Positions 22,799 through 30,600 of a stretch of 64,000 bases of DNA are shown piece after piece. The position numbers and the translations under genes were made by a program. The stretch lies in assembly GCF_004801305.1 (NCBI RefSeq), contig NZ_SSOD01000018.1, forward strand, positions 1 to 64,000. The letters are read 5' to 3'. Every line of letters begins with the position of its first letter. Within the stretch, counting starts at the first letter, position 1. Source of the DNA: Pseudothauera rhizosphaerae. GTDB taxonomy: Bacteria > Pseudomonadota > Gammaproteobacteria > Burkholderiales > Rhodocyclaceae. The notes beneath the pieces are model-generated. The model saw only the letters and a program-made list of their open reading frames with translations, was not told the DNA's origin and searched no databases.

Positions 22799-23206
22799 AT
22801 GAGCCACGACGAACCCGACCTGCTGAAGGAAAACATGCCCGGCCCGCCGCTGGCTGTCGCCGCGGAGGCGCTGTTCCTGATCAACCTGATGATCCTGCCC
22901 GGCGTGGGCTTCGCCCTGCTGATGCTGCTGTGGCTGTTCAAGCGCCGCCACCCCTCGCCGCTGGTGCGCAACCACCTGCAGCAGACCGTCACCGTCAGCA
23001 TCTGGGGCGGCTTCATCCTGGTGGGGCTGTCGGTGGCGGTGTTCCTGCTCGGCGGCTTCGACAACCCCTGGTCGTGGGTCATCGGCGTGCTGTACTTCGT
23101 CTGCCTGCACGCCACCCTGATCATCTTCGGCGTCATGGGGCTCAACGCCGCCATCCTGCAGCGCCCCTACCGCTACCCGGTGCTCGGGCCGCGCCTGGAA
23201 GACTGA
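22799..23206 (+). CDS. Small membrane protein of the nor cluster
   Basis: This is a 135-residue protein with three to four hydrophobic helices (LFLINLMILPGVGFALLMLLWLF, VTVSIWGGFILVGLSVAVFLLGG, WVIGVLYFVCLHATLIIFGVMGLNAA as overlapping stretches). A basic loop, KRRHPSPLVRNHLQQT, resembles DUF4870-type proteins. I chose the ATG at 22799; an in-frame TTG eight codons upstream is possible. It lies between norQ and the 4Fe-4S protein with tight spacing, so a role in Nor maturation is likely by association only. Confidence 0.7.
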   Translation: MSHDEPDLLKENMPGPPLAVAAEALFLINLMILPGVGFALLMLLWLFKRRHPSPLVRNHLQQTVTVSIWGGFILVGLSVAVFLLGGFDNPWSWVIGVLYFVCLHATLIIFGVMGLNAAILQRPYRYPVLGPRLED

Positions 23207-23211
23207 ATGCC

Positions 23212-24222
23212 ATGTCTGCCAGCACGCCGCGCAGGGTGATCCCCATCGTCCAGGCCAATACCGCCGCCGGCCGCCTGGGCCTCAACCGCGTGCAGAAGCA
23301 GCGCCTCGCCACCCAGGCGGGCCTCTTCGTGTTGTTCGTCCTGGCGCCGGTGTTCGACCTCTTCCGCTACGACCTGGATGCCGGCCACGCCTGGCTGCTG
23401 GGCATGCAATGGCGGCTGGGGCTGGACGACTTCCTCGCCGGGCGCATCGGCGCGCTGGAGGCCGGCGCCAACGTGCTGCTGCGCCTGTTCCTGCCCATCT
23501 TCGCCGGCGCGGCGGCCTTCATCTGGGTAGCGTACCGGTGGGGGCGGCTGTACTGCGGCTGGCTGTGCCCCCACTTCTCGGTGGTGGAGACCATCAACAA
23601 GCTCATGCTGCGCGCCTCCGGCAAGCCCAGCGTGTGGGAGAAGAAGCCGCTTGCGCCCTGGGAGCCGGACGGCATGCCGCGCCGCACCGATGCGCGCTGG
23701 TGGCTGCTGGTGGCGCCGGCCGCGGTGCTGTTCGCCTTTGCCTGGGCGGTGGTCTTCCTCACCTACCTGCTGCCGCCGGCCGAGGTGTACGGCAACCTCC
23801 TGCACGGTACGCCCACCCGCAACCAGGCGCTCTTCATCGGCGCGTTCACCGCCGTGCTGAGCCTGGAATTCCTCTTCGCGCGCCATCTCTTCTGCCGCTT
23901 CGCCTGTGCGGTGGGCCTGTTCCAGAGCCTGGCCTGGGTGAGCAACCGGGACGCCATGGTGGTGGGCTTCCAGCGCCAGCGCGCCAGCCAGTGCGCCACC
24001 TGCCTGCCCAACCGGGAATCGGCCTGCGACATGGTCTGCCCCATGCGGCTCAACCCGCGCAACATCAAGCGCCACATGTTCACCTGTACCCAGTGCGGCC
24101 AGTGCCTGCAGGCCTGCGAGCAGAGCCAGCGCGGCAACCCGCAGGGACCGCTGCTGACCTGGGTGAGCGACGAAGCCGCGCGCCAGAACGAGGCCGGCTT
24201 TCGCGCCGGCCGCGGCCAGTAG
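23212..24222 (+). CDS. Membrane-bound 4Fe-4S protein of CcoG/NapH-like type
   Basis: This 336-residue protein has about four to five membrane helices. A membrane-loop motif, YCGWLCPHFSVVETINKL near residue 115, is matched later by CRFACAVGLFQSLAWV, the paired CxxxCP-like motifs of the NosR/NapH/CcoG superfamily. Near the C-terminus lie clusters CATCLPNRESACDMVCPM and CTQCGQCLQACEQ, enough for two 4Fe-4S centres. Members move electrons between the quinone pool and periplasmic or metal-insertion targets. Here it lies between norQ and norD, which suggests redox support for NorB metal insertion. The specific role is inferred. Confidence 0.82.
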   Translation: MSASTPRRVIPIVQANTAAGRLGLNRVQKQRLATQAGLFVLFVLAPVFDLFRYDLDAGHAWLLGMQWRLGLDDFLAGRIGALEAGANVLLRLFLPIFAGAAAFIWVAYRWGRLYCGWLCPHFSVVETINKLMLRASGKPSVWEKKPLAPWEPDGMPRRTDARWWLLVAPAAVLFAFAWAVVFLTYLLPPAEVYGNLLHGTPTRNQALFIGAFTAVLSLEFLFARHLFCRFACAVGLFQSLAWVSNRDAMVVGFQRQRASQCATCLPNRESACDMVCPMRLNPRNIKRHMFTCTQCGQCLQACEQSQRGNPQGPLLTWVSDEAARQNEAGFRAGRGQ

Positions 24223-24233
24223 GGGGCACGCAC

Positions 24234-26204
24234 ATGGAAGAGACCGTCGGCAAGCTCTGGCACCGCCTGATCACCCGCGCCGCCGGGGTGAGCTACCCGG
24301 CCGCCGCAGTGCGCCTGAAGGAAGTGGAGCGCACCGCCGGGGTGTTCTTCCGCGCCCTGGGCGGCGACCCCGGCCTGCGCGTGGCCGCGGCCACGGTGGA
24401 CCCGCACGCCGCGCGGCGCGGACTTCTGGCCCGCGTGGCCGGCATCGGCGACCGCGCGGCCCACGCCCGCATGGACGCAGCCACCCTGCGCCTGCCGCCG
24501 GAAATCGACGCCTTCCCCGACCGCGCGCTGAACCGCGACCTCTACCTGTGGCTGGCCGCGCTGGCCGCCGCCCAGGCGCAACTGCCCCCCGGCCCGGCGG
24601 ACGAGACCGACTTCCAGCGCAGCCAGCGCGCGGTGCTGGCCGCACTCGCCACCTGGCCGGGCGTGGCCGCACGCTACCGCCGGCTGGTGGAGGCCTATGT
24701 GCCTCGCCGCCTGTCCGGCCTGCGACCCGATACCGTTCGCCCTGAGCCTGTCGAAGGGCGATTGTCGCGACAGGGCTTCGACAGGCTCAGCCCGAACGGC
24801 TTGACTCGGCTCGTTGCGGGGCTGACCAAGCCCAAGATGCCGCCGGCCGAACGCGCGCGCGAGGAGGCCATCGTCGCCGCCCTGCGCGAACCGGGCAGCG
24901 TCGCGGCCCTCCCCCCGGTGCCGCCCGGCACGCCGCCGGCCGCGCCGGTGCTGCTGTGGCTGGCGGGCGGCGACGCCGCGCCCGCGCCCTTCCCCCGCGC
25001 CGCGAACCCCGACCCGGAAAACGCCGCCAGCGGTGGCCCCCCGCCGGCCGAGGAAACCGAACGCCACGCCCACCGCGCCGAGCGGGTGGACCTGCCCCAG
25101 GAAAAGAACGGCCTGATGATGGTGTTCCGCGCCGAGAGCCTGCTGGCGGTCACGGAATTCCTCAAGCTCAACCGCCCCACCGACGACGAGCCCGACCCCA
25201 ACGCCGCCGACGCGGCCCGCGACCTGGACCAGCTTTCCCTGGCCGAGAACGAGGACCGCGTCGCCTCCAGGGTGCGCTTCGACCTGGACCTGCCCTCGGC
25301 CGCCGAGGACGACGTGGTGCTGGGCGACGGCATCCCCCTGCCGGAATGGGACTACCGCAAGCAGCGCCTGCTGGAAGACCACGTGCGCCTCACCGAGATG
25401 GCCGCCCGCCACGCCACGCCCTGCCCGCTGCCGCCGCACCTGAAGCGCACCGCGCGCCGCCTGCACCAGCAGTTCTCCGCCCTCGCCCCCGGCCGGCGCT
25501 GGCTCAAGGCCCAGCCCGACGGCAGCGAGCTGGACGTGGACGCCGCCGTGCGCGCCCAGACCGACCGCGCCTGCGGCCGCCACCCCTCCGAACAGCTCTA
25601 CCTCTCGCTGGAAAAGCGCGAACGGGATCTCGCCTGCCTGGTGCTGGCCGACCTGTCCCTGTCCACCGACACCTGGGTGTCCTCCGAAGCCCGCGTGATC
25701 GACGTGATCCGCGACGCCCTGCTGCTCTTTGGCGAGGCCCTGGGCGCCACCGGCGACGCCTTCGCCCTGGCCGGCTTCTCGTCCGTCAAGCGCAGCAAGG
25801 TGCGCTTCCACCGCCTCAAGGACTTCAACGAACGCTTCGACGACCGCATCCGCGGCCGCGTCATGGCCATCAAGCCGGGCTACTACACGCGGCTGGGCGC
25901 AGCCATCCGGCGCGCCATCCGGCTGCTGGAAAACCACGGCGCGGCGCGGCGCATCCTGCTCATCCTGTCCGACGGCAAGCCCAACGACCTGGACCTGTAT
26001 GACGGCCGCTACGGCATCGAGGACACCCGCATGGCGGTCATGGAAGCCCGCCGCGCCGGGCTCACGCCCTTCTGCGTGACCATCGACCGGGAAGGCGCCG
26101 GTTACCTGCCCCACCTGTTCGGCCCCGCCGGCTACGCGGTGATCCGCAAACCCGAGGAACTGCCCGCCCGGCTGCCCCTGTTCTACGCTCAACTGACGAG
26201 GTGA
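24234..26204 (+). CDS. norD: NorD, von Willebrand A-domain partner of NorQ
   Basis: This 656-residue protein has a C-terminal vWA domain with the MIDAS motif DLSLSTD (about residue 470), ILLILSDGKPNDLDLYDGRYGIEDT (about 580-605) and an N-terminal helical region. NorD works with the AAA+ NorQ to activate NorCB. I start it at the ATG at 24234, just after the Fe-S gene; a longer upstream reading is antisense-like and overlaps that gene. Oddity: residues about 165-190 (including RPEPVEG and FDRLSPNG) are encoded by a REP-like palindrome at 24733-24799, so the protein carries an in-frame insertion in its linker. The rest appears intact. Confidence 0.93.
   Translation: MEETVGKLWHRLITRAAGVSYPAAAVRLKEVERTAGVFFRALGGDPGLRVAAATVDPHAARRGLLARVAGIGDRAAHARMDAATLRLPPEIDAFPDRALNRDLYLWLAALAAAQAQLPPGPADETDFQRSQRAVLAALATWPGVAARYRRLVEAYVPRRLSGLRPDTVRPEPVEGRLSRQGFDRLSPNGLTRLVAGLTKPKMPPAERAREEAIVAALREPGSVAALPPVPPGTPPAAPVLLWLAGGDAAPAPFPRAANPDPENAASGGPPPAEETERHAHRAERVDLPQEKNGLMMVFRAESLLAVTEFLKLNRPTDDEPDPNAADAARDLDQLSLAENEDRVASRVRFDLDLPSAAEDDVVLGDGIPLPEWDYRKQRLLEDHVRLTEMAARHATPCPLPPHLKRTARRLHQQFSALAPGRRWLKAQPDGSELDVDAAVRAQTDRACGRHPSEQLYLSLEKRERDLACLVLADLSLSTDTWVSSEARVIDVIRDALLLFGEALGATGDAFALAGFSSVKRSKVRFHRLKDFNERFDDRIRGRVMAIKPGYYTRLGAAIRRAIRLLENHGAARRILLILSDGKPNDLDLYDGRYGIEDTRMAVMEARRAGLTPFCVTIDREGAGYLPHLFGPAGYAVIRKPEELPARLPLFYAQLTR
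24733..24799. repeat. REP-like palindrome inserted in frame in norD
   Basis: Left arm CCGTTCGCCCTGAGCCTGTC continues with GAAG; the right arm is CTTCGACAGGCTCAG followed by CCCGAACGG. The 24-base arms match at 22 positions and are separated by 19 bases. This GTTCGCCCTGAGCCTGTCGA type palindrome is a common dispersed intergenic repeat in betaproteobacteria; here it is inside a gene and keeps the frame open. Confidence 0.88.
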
Positions 26205-26208
26205 AGCG

Positions 26209-26985
26209 ATGATCCTGCGTGAACCCCCGCCCTGTGCATCGATGTTCGCCCCCGAACACCATGCGCCCCGCAGCGGCGAACGGCCGCTGGACCCGGAAAC
26301 CGAACGCCTCGCCGCCCTGCTCGCCCAGGCCCCCCTCTTCAACGGCCTGGCCCACGACGAGATCGTCCATTTCACCCGCGGCGTGCGCGAGCAGAAGGTG
26401 GAAAAAGGCGTCGTCCTGTTCCACCGCGGCGACCCCTGCCACGGCTTCCACCTCGTGCTGGCCGGCCAGATCAAGCTCGCCTTCACCTCCGCCGACGGCC
26501 ACGAGAAGGTCATCGAGATCATCCGCGCCGGCCAGACCTTCGGCGAGGCGGTGATGTTCATGGACAAGCCCTACGTGGTCATGGCCCAGGCCCTCACCGA
26601 CAGCACCCTGCTGCACATCTCCAAGCACGTGATGTTCGACGAGATGGGCCGCGACCCGATGTTCTGCCGCAAGATCATCGCCGGCCTGGCCCAGCGCCTG
26701 CACCACCTGATCGCCGACGTGGAAACCTATTCCCTGCGCTCCGGCCGCGAACGCATCATCGGCTACCTGCTGCGCGAGGACGAACTGGACGGCGAAGGCC
26801 ACGCCAGCGGCGCCGTATCCCTGCGCCTGCCCACCAGCAAGGGCACCATCGCCTCCCGCCTGAACCTGACCCAGGAACACTTCTCCCGCATCCTGCACGA
26901 ACTGATCGACGCCGGCCTGATCGAGGTGGAGGGCCGCACCATCCACATTCCGGACATCGGGCGGCTGAGGAAGAGCCTGAACTGA
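26209..26985 (+). CDS. dnr: Dnr/Nnr-type Crp/Fnr-family regulator
   Basis: This 258-residue protein has an N-terminal cyclic-nucleotide-binding-like fold (about 45-160, FHRGDPCHGFHLVLAGQIKL) and a C-terminal winged helix (about 205-250). The recognition helix LTQEHFSRILHEL keeps the E-x-x-S-R pattern of FNR that reads TTGAT half-sites. It lacks the N-terminal cysteine cluster of true FNR, which points to the heme- or NO-sensing Dnr/Nnr class. It is four bases after norD and so is probably produced with the nor accessory genes. It is the natural candidate for activating every FNR-type box in this window. A second in-frame Met at codon 12 is an alternative start. Confidence 0.87.
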   Translation: MILREPPPCASMFAPEHHAPRSGERPLDPETERLAALLAQAPLFNGLAHDEIVHFTRGVREQKVEKGVVLFHRGDPCHGFHLVLAGQIKLAFTSADGHEKVIEIIRAGQTFGEAVMFMDKPYVVMAQALTDSTLLHISKHVMFDEMGRDPMFCRKIIAGLAQRLHHLIADVETYSLRSGRERIIGYLLREDELDGEGHASGAVSLRLPTSKGTIASRLNLTQEHFSRILHELIDAGLIEVEGRTIHIPDIGRLRKSLN

Positions 26986-27020
26986 GCGGCGAAGCGCATC
27001 CCACATATCGCCGCCCCAAC

Positions 27021-27093
27021 GCTGTGGGAGCGGGCTTGCCCGCGATGCAGCAGTTCCGCATGCAAACATCGCGGGCAAGCCCGCTCCCACAGC
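27021..27093. repeat. REP-like palindrome (GTGGGAGCGG family)
   Basis: Perfect 27-base arms start GCTGTGGGAGCGGGCTTGCC and return as the reverse complement after a 19-base loop. The same core GTGGGAGCGG(G/C)CTTG(C/G)CCGCGAT recurs at 40068-40090 and 56171-56226, so it is a dispersed family. It sits just after the Dnr-like gene and could also work as a 3'-end hairpin. Confidence 0.85.
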
Positions 27094-27279
27094 CATACGA
27101 TCATACCGACGATGGCGCCATTCCTGCGACGGTAATAGACTGCCGCGATCATCCGCGGAAGCACTTCATGGGCACCACACCGACAGACATCGAGCACGAG
27201 AAGGCCATCCGCCTATTCCCATGCGACTGGAGCATGCGCGCTGGGCGGCTGGCCGCATCGTCCCGTTTCCAGAAACGCG

Positions 27280-27441
27280 GTGGGTGAGCTACTGCTGGTG
27301 GATGCGCTGCAGCGGGCGAAGCGCATCCATGACGAAGGCGCCGGCACTCTCTTCGATGCACCCGCCCCTCATGCGGCCGGCTTCACCGCCGCGCCGGGCA
27401 ATCCTTTGCTGCTGTTCCTGCCGGTACAGCCCCTGCAATGA
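27280..27441 (+). pseudogene. Possible remnant ORF upstream of the CxxC protein
   Basis: A frame reading GELLLVDALQRAKRIHDEGA and ending PLLLFLPVQPLQ looks protein-like and stops in an ATGA overlap with the next gene. It lacks a convincing start; the protein-like signal upstream lies in the other frames, which suggests a frameshift. I do not recognise the family. Confidence 0.25.
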
Positions 27442-27650
27442 CCAATCAGGACACCGCGCACGCCCCCGACTGCAAGGCCTGCGCGCACTACTACATCACC
27501 CACGACCCGACCTTTCCCTACGGCTGCCGACGGCTCGGCTTCAAGACCCGGCGTCAGCCCGCGCAGGACGTACTGGCCTCGTCCGGCCTGCCATGCATGA
27601 TGTTCGAACCCAAGGGGCGACGTGCCGGCGGCCGTTCGGGGGGTGGGTAG
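27438..27650 (+). CDS. Small conserved cysteine-containing protein
   Basis: This 70-residue protein starts MTNQDTAHAPDCKACAHYYI, followed by THDPTFPYGCRRLGFKTRRQP and SSGLPCMMFEPK. The pattern CxxCxxY...YGC...C suggests a small metal- or disulfide-binding fold. I recall similar short hypothetical proteins in betaproteobacteria, but no function is known to me. The start overlaps a preceding frame by ATGA. The last GGRSGGG residues are low complexity. Confidence 0.6.
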   Translation: MTNQDTAHAPDCKACAHYYITHDPTFPYGCRRLGFKTRRQPAQDVLASSGLPCMMFEPKGRRAGGRSGGG

Positions 27651-27801
27651 GCATTCTAGTACTTGTTCGGCCGCAACCCACTGCAGACCTTCAAAACAAA
27701 GTTTTCATAGACAGCTAAAGTACGATAGTACCCTTTCAACATCCTCTCAGAAAGCGGCCGCAGAGCGCTTGTGCTGCTCGCATCCCTCGACCGCCCGGGC
27801 T

Positions 27802-27906
27802 TCACATCTCGATCTGCTCAGAAATTTCCAAAGCGTCATCGACTTCGATGCCGAGGTATCTGACCGTACTCTCCACTTCGAGGAAGACGTGCGGAATCTG
27901 CTGCAT
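27802..27906 (-). pseudogene. Remnant of a tyrosine-recombinase (integrase) C-terminus
   Basis: The minus strand encodes LEVESTVRYLGIEVDDALEI followed by SEQIEM and a stop. This is almost identical to the C-terminal tail of a widespread phage-type integrase family, which ends GHTKLESTVRYLGIEVDDALEI-like. The catalytic domain is absent: upstream sequence runs only 44 codons back to an in-frame stop and does not resemble the family. It marks an old integration or transposition event. Confidence 0.7.
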
Positions 27907-28070
27907 GCGGCGAGGCCTGATCCTGCGCACGCGCGCTACAAGCTTGCTCCGGCGCGGCGCGAATTCGACGACATCATGGCTGCGATCAAGGCCGGCATCG
28001 TCATGCCAACCACCCGTGCAGCACTGTAAAAGGCTGAGCAGCAGGCGGTGCGCTGACGGCAGAAATCAAA

Positions 28071-28091
28071 AGCCCCGGACTGGCCGGGGCT
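28071..28091 (-). terminator. Terminator-like hairpin on the minus strand
   Basis: Eight-base arms AGCCCCGG and CCGGGGCT enclose ACTGG. On the minus strand the stem is followed by TTTTGATTTC, a usable T-rich tail. It lies just downstream, in the same orientation, of the tRNA-like fragment at 28105-28128. Confidence 0.55.
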
Positions 28092-28104
28092 CTTGAAATG
28101 GCGT

Positions 28105-28128
28105 TGGTTGCAAAGGCGGGATTTGAAC
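28105..28128 (-). repeat. tRNA-Met 3'-end-like fragment
   Basis: Twenty of 24 bases match the complement of the initiator tRNA 3' end at 44999-45022 (T arm, acceptor and CCA). The T stem cannot form and no body of a tRNA precedes it. It lies 200 bp from the integrase tail, as expected for a decayed attachment site. Confidence 0.5.
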
Positions 28129-28365
28129 GTTGCTTCCGTAAGCGGCCCCTGTACTTTCCGGGACTCAAGTAACGCCGAGCTATGTGCGTCCGTGACTCTC
28201 TGAGCACAGTTCAAGACCCTTGCACTCGATAATGTCGCACAGCTATTGCGATGGACCGCGGGCCGCTTTATCGCCGATCCTCCACTTGCGTACGGTGGAA
28301 GGACGCAATGAGAGGTCCGAGGGCAAGTAATACTTTTCGCATTCGAATTCCGTTCAGTTGAACCG

Positions 28366-29442
28366 TCATGCCTCGACGGTATCAGTGGTCGTCTGCCCGG
28401 TCAGGGTGGCGTTGTCGATCACGAAGCGATACTTGACGTCGCCCTTGAGCATGCGCTCGTACGACTCGTTGATCTGATCCGCGCGGATCAGCTCGATATC
28501 GGCGACGATGCCGTGCTCCGCGCAGAAATCCAGCATCTCCTGCGTTTCGGGGATGCCGCCGATCATCGAGCCCGCAATCGAGCGCCGCGTCATGATCAGG
28601 TTGAACACGTTCGGCGACGGATGCGGCGTAGCTGGCGCGCCGACCAGGGTCATCGTGCCGTCGCGTTTCAACAGCGCCAGAAATGCATCGAGGCCGTGTG
28701 GTGCCGCCACGGTGTTCAGGATGAAGTCGAAGCTCCTGGCGTGTGCGGCCATTTCCTCGGCATTGCGCGACACCACCACCTCATCGGCACCCAGTTCCTT
28801 CGCCGCCCCGCGCTTGGATTCGGAGGTGGTGAAGGCCACGACGTGGGCGCCCATCGCGTGGGCCAGCTTGATGCCCATGTGCCCCAGGCCGCCGATGCCG
28901 ACGACGCCCACCTTCTTGCCCGGCCCGGCGTTCCAGTGGCGCAGCGGGGAATAGGTGGTGATGCCCGCGCATAGCAGGGGGGCGACGGCGGCAAGCTGCG
29001 CCTCGGGGTGGCGGATGCGCAACACATAGCGCTCGTGCACCACGATCTTTTGCGAGTAGCCGCCCAGCGTCCAGCCGGGCTCGTCCGGCGTCGGGAAGTT
29101 GTAGGTGCCGATCATCCCTTCGCAGTAGTTCTCCAGGCCGGCCTCGCAATCGTCGCAGTGCTTGCAGCTATCGACGATGCAGCCGATGCCGACCAGATCG
29201 CCTGCCTTGAAGTCCGACACGTGCGCACCGACCGCCGACACGCGCCCGACGATCTCATGGCCCGGAACGCAGGGGAACTGGGTACCCGCCCACTCGGCGC
29301 GCACCTGGTGCAGGTCCGAGTGGCAGATGCCGCAGAAAGCGATGTCGATCTGGACATCGTGCGCGCCTGGCGCGCGGCGGGTGATTTGGAGCGGCTCCAG
29401 GGGTTTGTCGCCAGCGTGGGCGCCATAGGCTTGTACAAGCAT
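28366..29442 (-). CDS. Zinc-dependent NAD(P)-alcohol dehydrogenase (YahK/CAD type)
   Basis: This 358-residue medium-chain dehydrogenase has a catalytic-zinc Cys in FCGICHSDLHQV (about residue 38), GHEIVGRV near residue 62, and the structural-zinc cysteines in IVDSCKHCDDCEAGLENYC (about 90-108). The Rossmann motif is VVGIGGLGHMGIKLA near residue 182. It belongs to the cinnamyl-alcohol/YahK branch, which reduces a broad range of aldehydes with NADPH. It is divergent from an AraC regulator 167 bp away, a frequent pairing in which the regulator responds to an aldehyde or similar stress. Confidence 0.92.
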   Translation of the reverse strand: MLVQAYGAHAGDKPLEPLQITRRAPGAHDVQIDIAFCGICHSDLHQVRAEWAGTQFPCVPGHEIVGRVSAVGAHVSDFKAGDLVGIGCIVDSCKHCDDCEAGLENYCEGMIGTYNFPTPDEPGWTLGGYSQKIVVHERYVLRIRHPEAQLAAVAPLLCAGITTYSPLRHWNAGPGKKVGVVGIGGLGHMGIKLAHAMGAHVVAFTTSESKRGAAKELGADEVVVSRNAEEMAAHARSFDFILNTVAAPHGLDAFLALLKRDGTMTLVGAPATPHPSPNVFNLIMTRRSIAGSMIGGIPETQEMLDFCAEHGIVADIELIRADQINESYERMLKGDVKYRFVIDNATLTGQTTTDTVEA

Positions 29443-29609
29443 TTGAAGTCTCCTTCGTGCATTGGCTCAGATGAACATTTTCCCGGCCCGGTTGATGAAC
29501 CAGTAGCTCATTTCGCTGGTTTTCTTGCCTGATCCTATGAGTGGAAGAATGATTTGCAGGCAGGATTCTGCGTGCCGGGTACAGTCCCCTGCGGAGGTTC
29601 CAGGCAAAC

Positions 29610-30572
29610 ATGACACCCAGACACGACACGGTAGTCCGATATGGATCGCCACAAGAAACCCTCGTGCGCGTCATTGGCTCGAGGACGAGCGGAACGGGCG
29701 ACTTTGGGACGCCGATCGCCGGCCTCAGCTTCTTTCGGCGCGAAGCGCCTTCACCGCCCGCCGTCTGCATGGTCGAACCGAGCATTATCCTCGTCGCCCA
29801 AGGCGCGAAGCGGATGTGGGTAGGTGGCGAGGCGTACCCCTATGACGCCTCGCGATTCCTCATCACTTCATTGGATATACCCGTCAATTCGGAGGTCATG
29901 GTGGCCAGCCCGGAGCAGCCCTATCTGGGACTGGCCCTGAAGCTCGATCTGCGCATGCTGGCCGAGCTGATCGCGCAGGGCGGTCTGCCGCCGCGTCGTG
30001 ATCGAGCGATGGGAATGGGGGTGGGCATCGGAGTGGCGACACCCACCATCCTGGCGCCATTCGGGCGTCTGCTGGAACTGCTGGATGAGCCGGAAGCGAT
30101 CCCCGTGCTTGCACCGTTGATCCAGCGGGAGATTCACTACCGGCTCTTGATGAGCGATCAGGCGGCCAGGCTGCGGCAGATCGCTTCCGTGGACGGCCAG
30201 GGCCATCGGATTGCAAGAGCCATCGACTGGCTGAAGCTGAACTACGCCTTGCCGCTTCGCGTCGATGAACTCGCGGCCCGGGTGCAGATGAGCACGCCGA
30301 CGTTTCATCACCATTTCCGGCAGCTCACCGCGATGAGCCCGTTGCAGTACCAGAAGTGGCTTCGGTTGAACGAGGCGAAACGACTGATGTTGAACGAGCA
30401 CCTGGACGTGTCGAGTGCGGCCTTCAAAGTGGGCTACGAGAGCCCCTCCCAATTCAGCCGCGAATACAGCCGTCTGTTCGGCGTGCCCCCCAAGCGAGAC
30501 GTTGCGGCATTGCGGGAGCATGCCAATGCAGCCAGTCAGAGCGAGGGCACGCTGCGCAACAACGCAGCATAG
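29610..30572 (+). CDS. AraC-family transcriptional regulator
   Basis: This 320-residue protein has an N-terminal AraC-type sensory domain (about 30-190, GLSFFRREAPSPPAVCMVEP) and two C-terminal helix-turn-helix units (LRVDELAARVQMSTPTFHHHF and VSSAAFKVGYESPSQFSREYSRLFG). This architecture is typical of regulators paired with alcohol or aldehyde dehydrogenases. It is transcribed away from the YahK-type dehydrogenase, its likely target. The ATG at 29610 follows GGAGG at a longer than usual spacing. Confidence 0.9.
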   Translation: MTPRHDTVVRYGSPQETLVRVIGSRTSGTGDFGTPIAGLSFFRREAPSPPAVCMVEPSIILVAQGAKRMWVGGEAYPYDASRFLITSLDIPVNSEVMVASPEQPYLGLALKLDLRMLAELIAQGGLPPRRDRAMGMGVGIGVATPTILAPFGRLLELLDEPEAIPVLAPLIQREIHYRLLMSDQAARLRQIASVDGQGHRIARAIDWLKLNYALPLRVDELAARVQMSTPTFHHHFRQLTAMSPLQYQKWLRLNEAKRLMLNEHLDVSSAAFKVGYESPSQFSREYSRLFGVPPKRDVAALREHANAASQSEGTLRNNAA

Positions 30573-30600
30573 GCCTCACGGCGATCCGGTACACCGCTGC

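Larger units (their letters stand above)
27651..28365. other. Gene-poor scar region with decayed mobile DNA
   Basis: No intact gene is supported in this 715-bp stretch. Base composition is clearly less GC-rich than the flanks between about 27650 and 27780 and again near 28190-28360. It holds the integrase tail, the tRNA-like fragment and a terminator-like hairpin listed separately. An open frame on the plus strand to 28029 is largely the complement of the integrase remnant and is not called. Confidence 0.6.

Noticed and set aside
24733-24799. Frameshift or pseudogene in norD caused by the palindrome
   Set aside because: The frame stays open through the element and both flanking domains read normally.
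27622-28029. Plus-strand frame of 135 codons in the scar region
   Set aside because: Part of it is the complement of the integrase tail; the remainder matches nothing and has no ribosome site.
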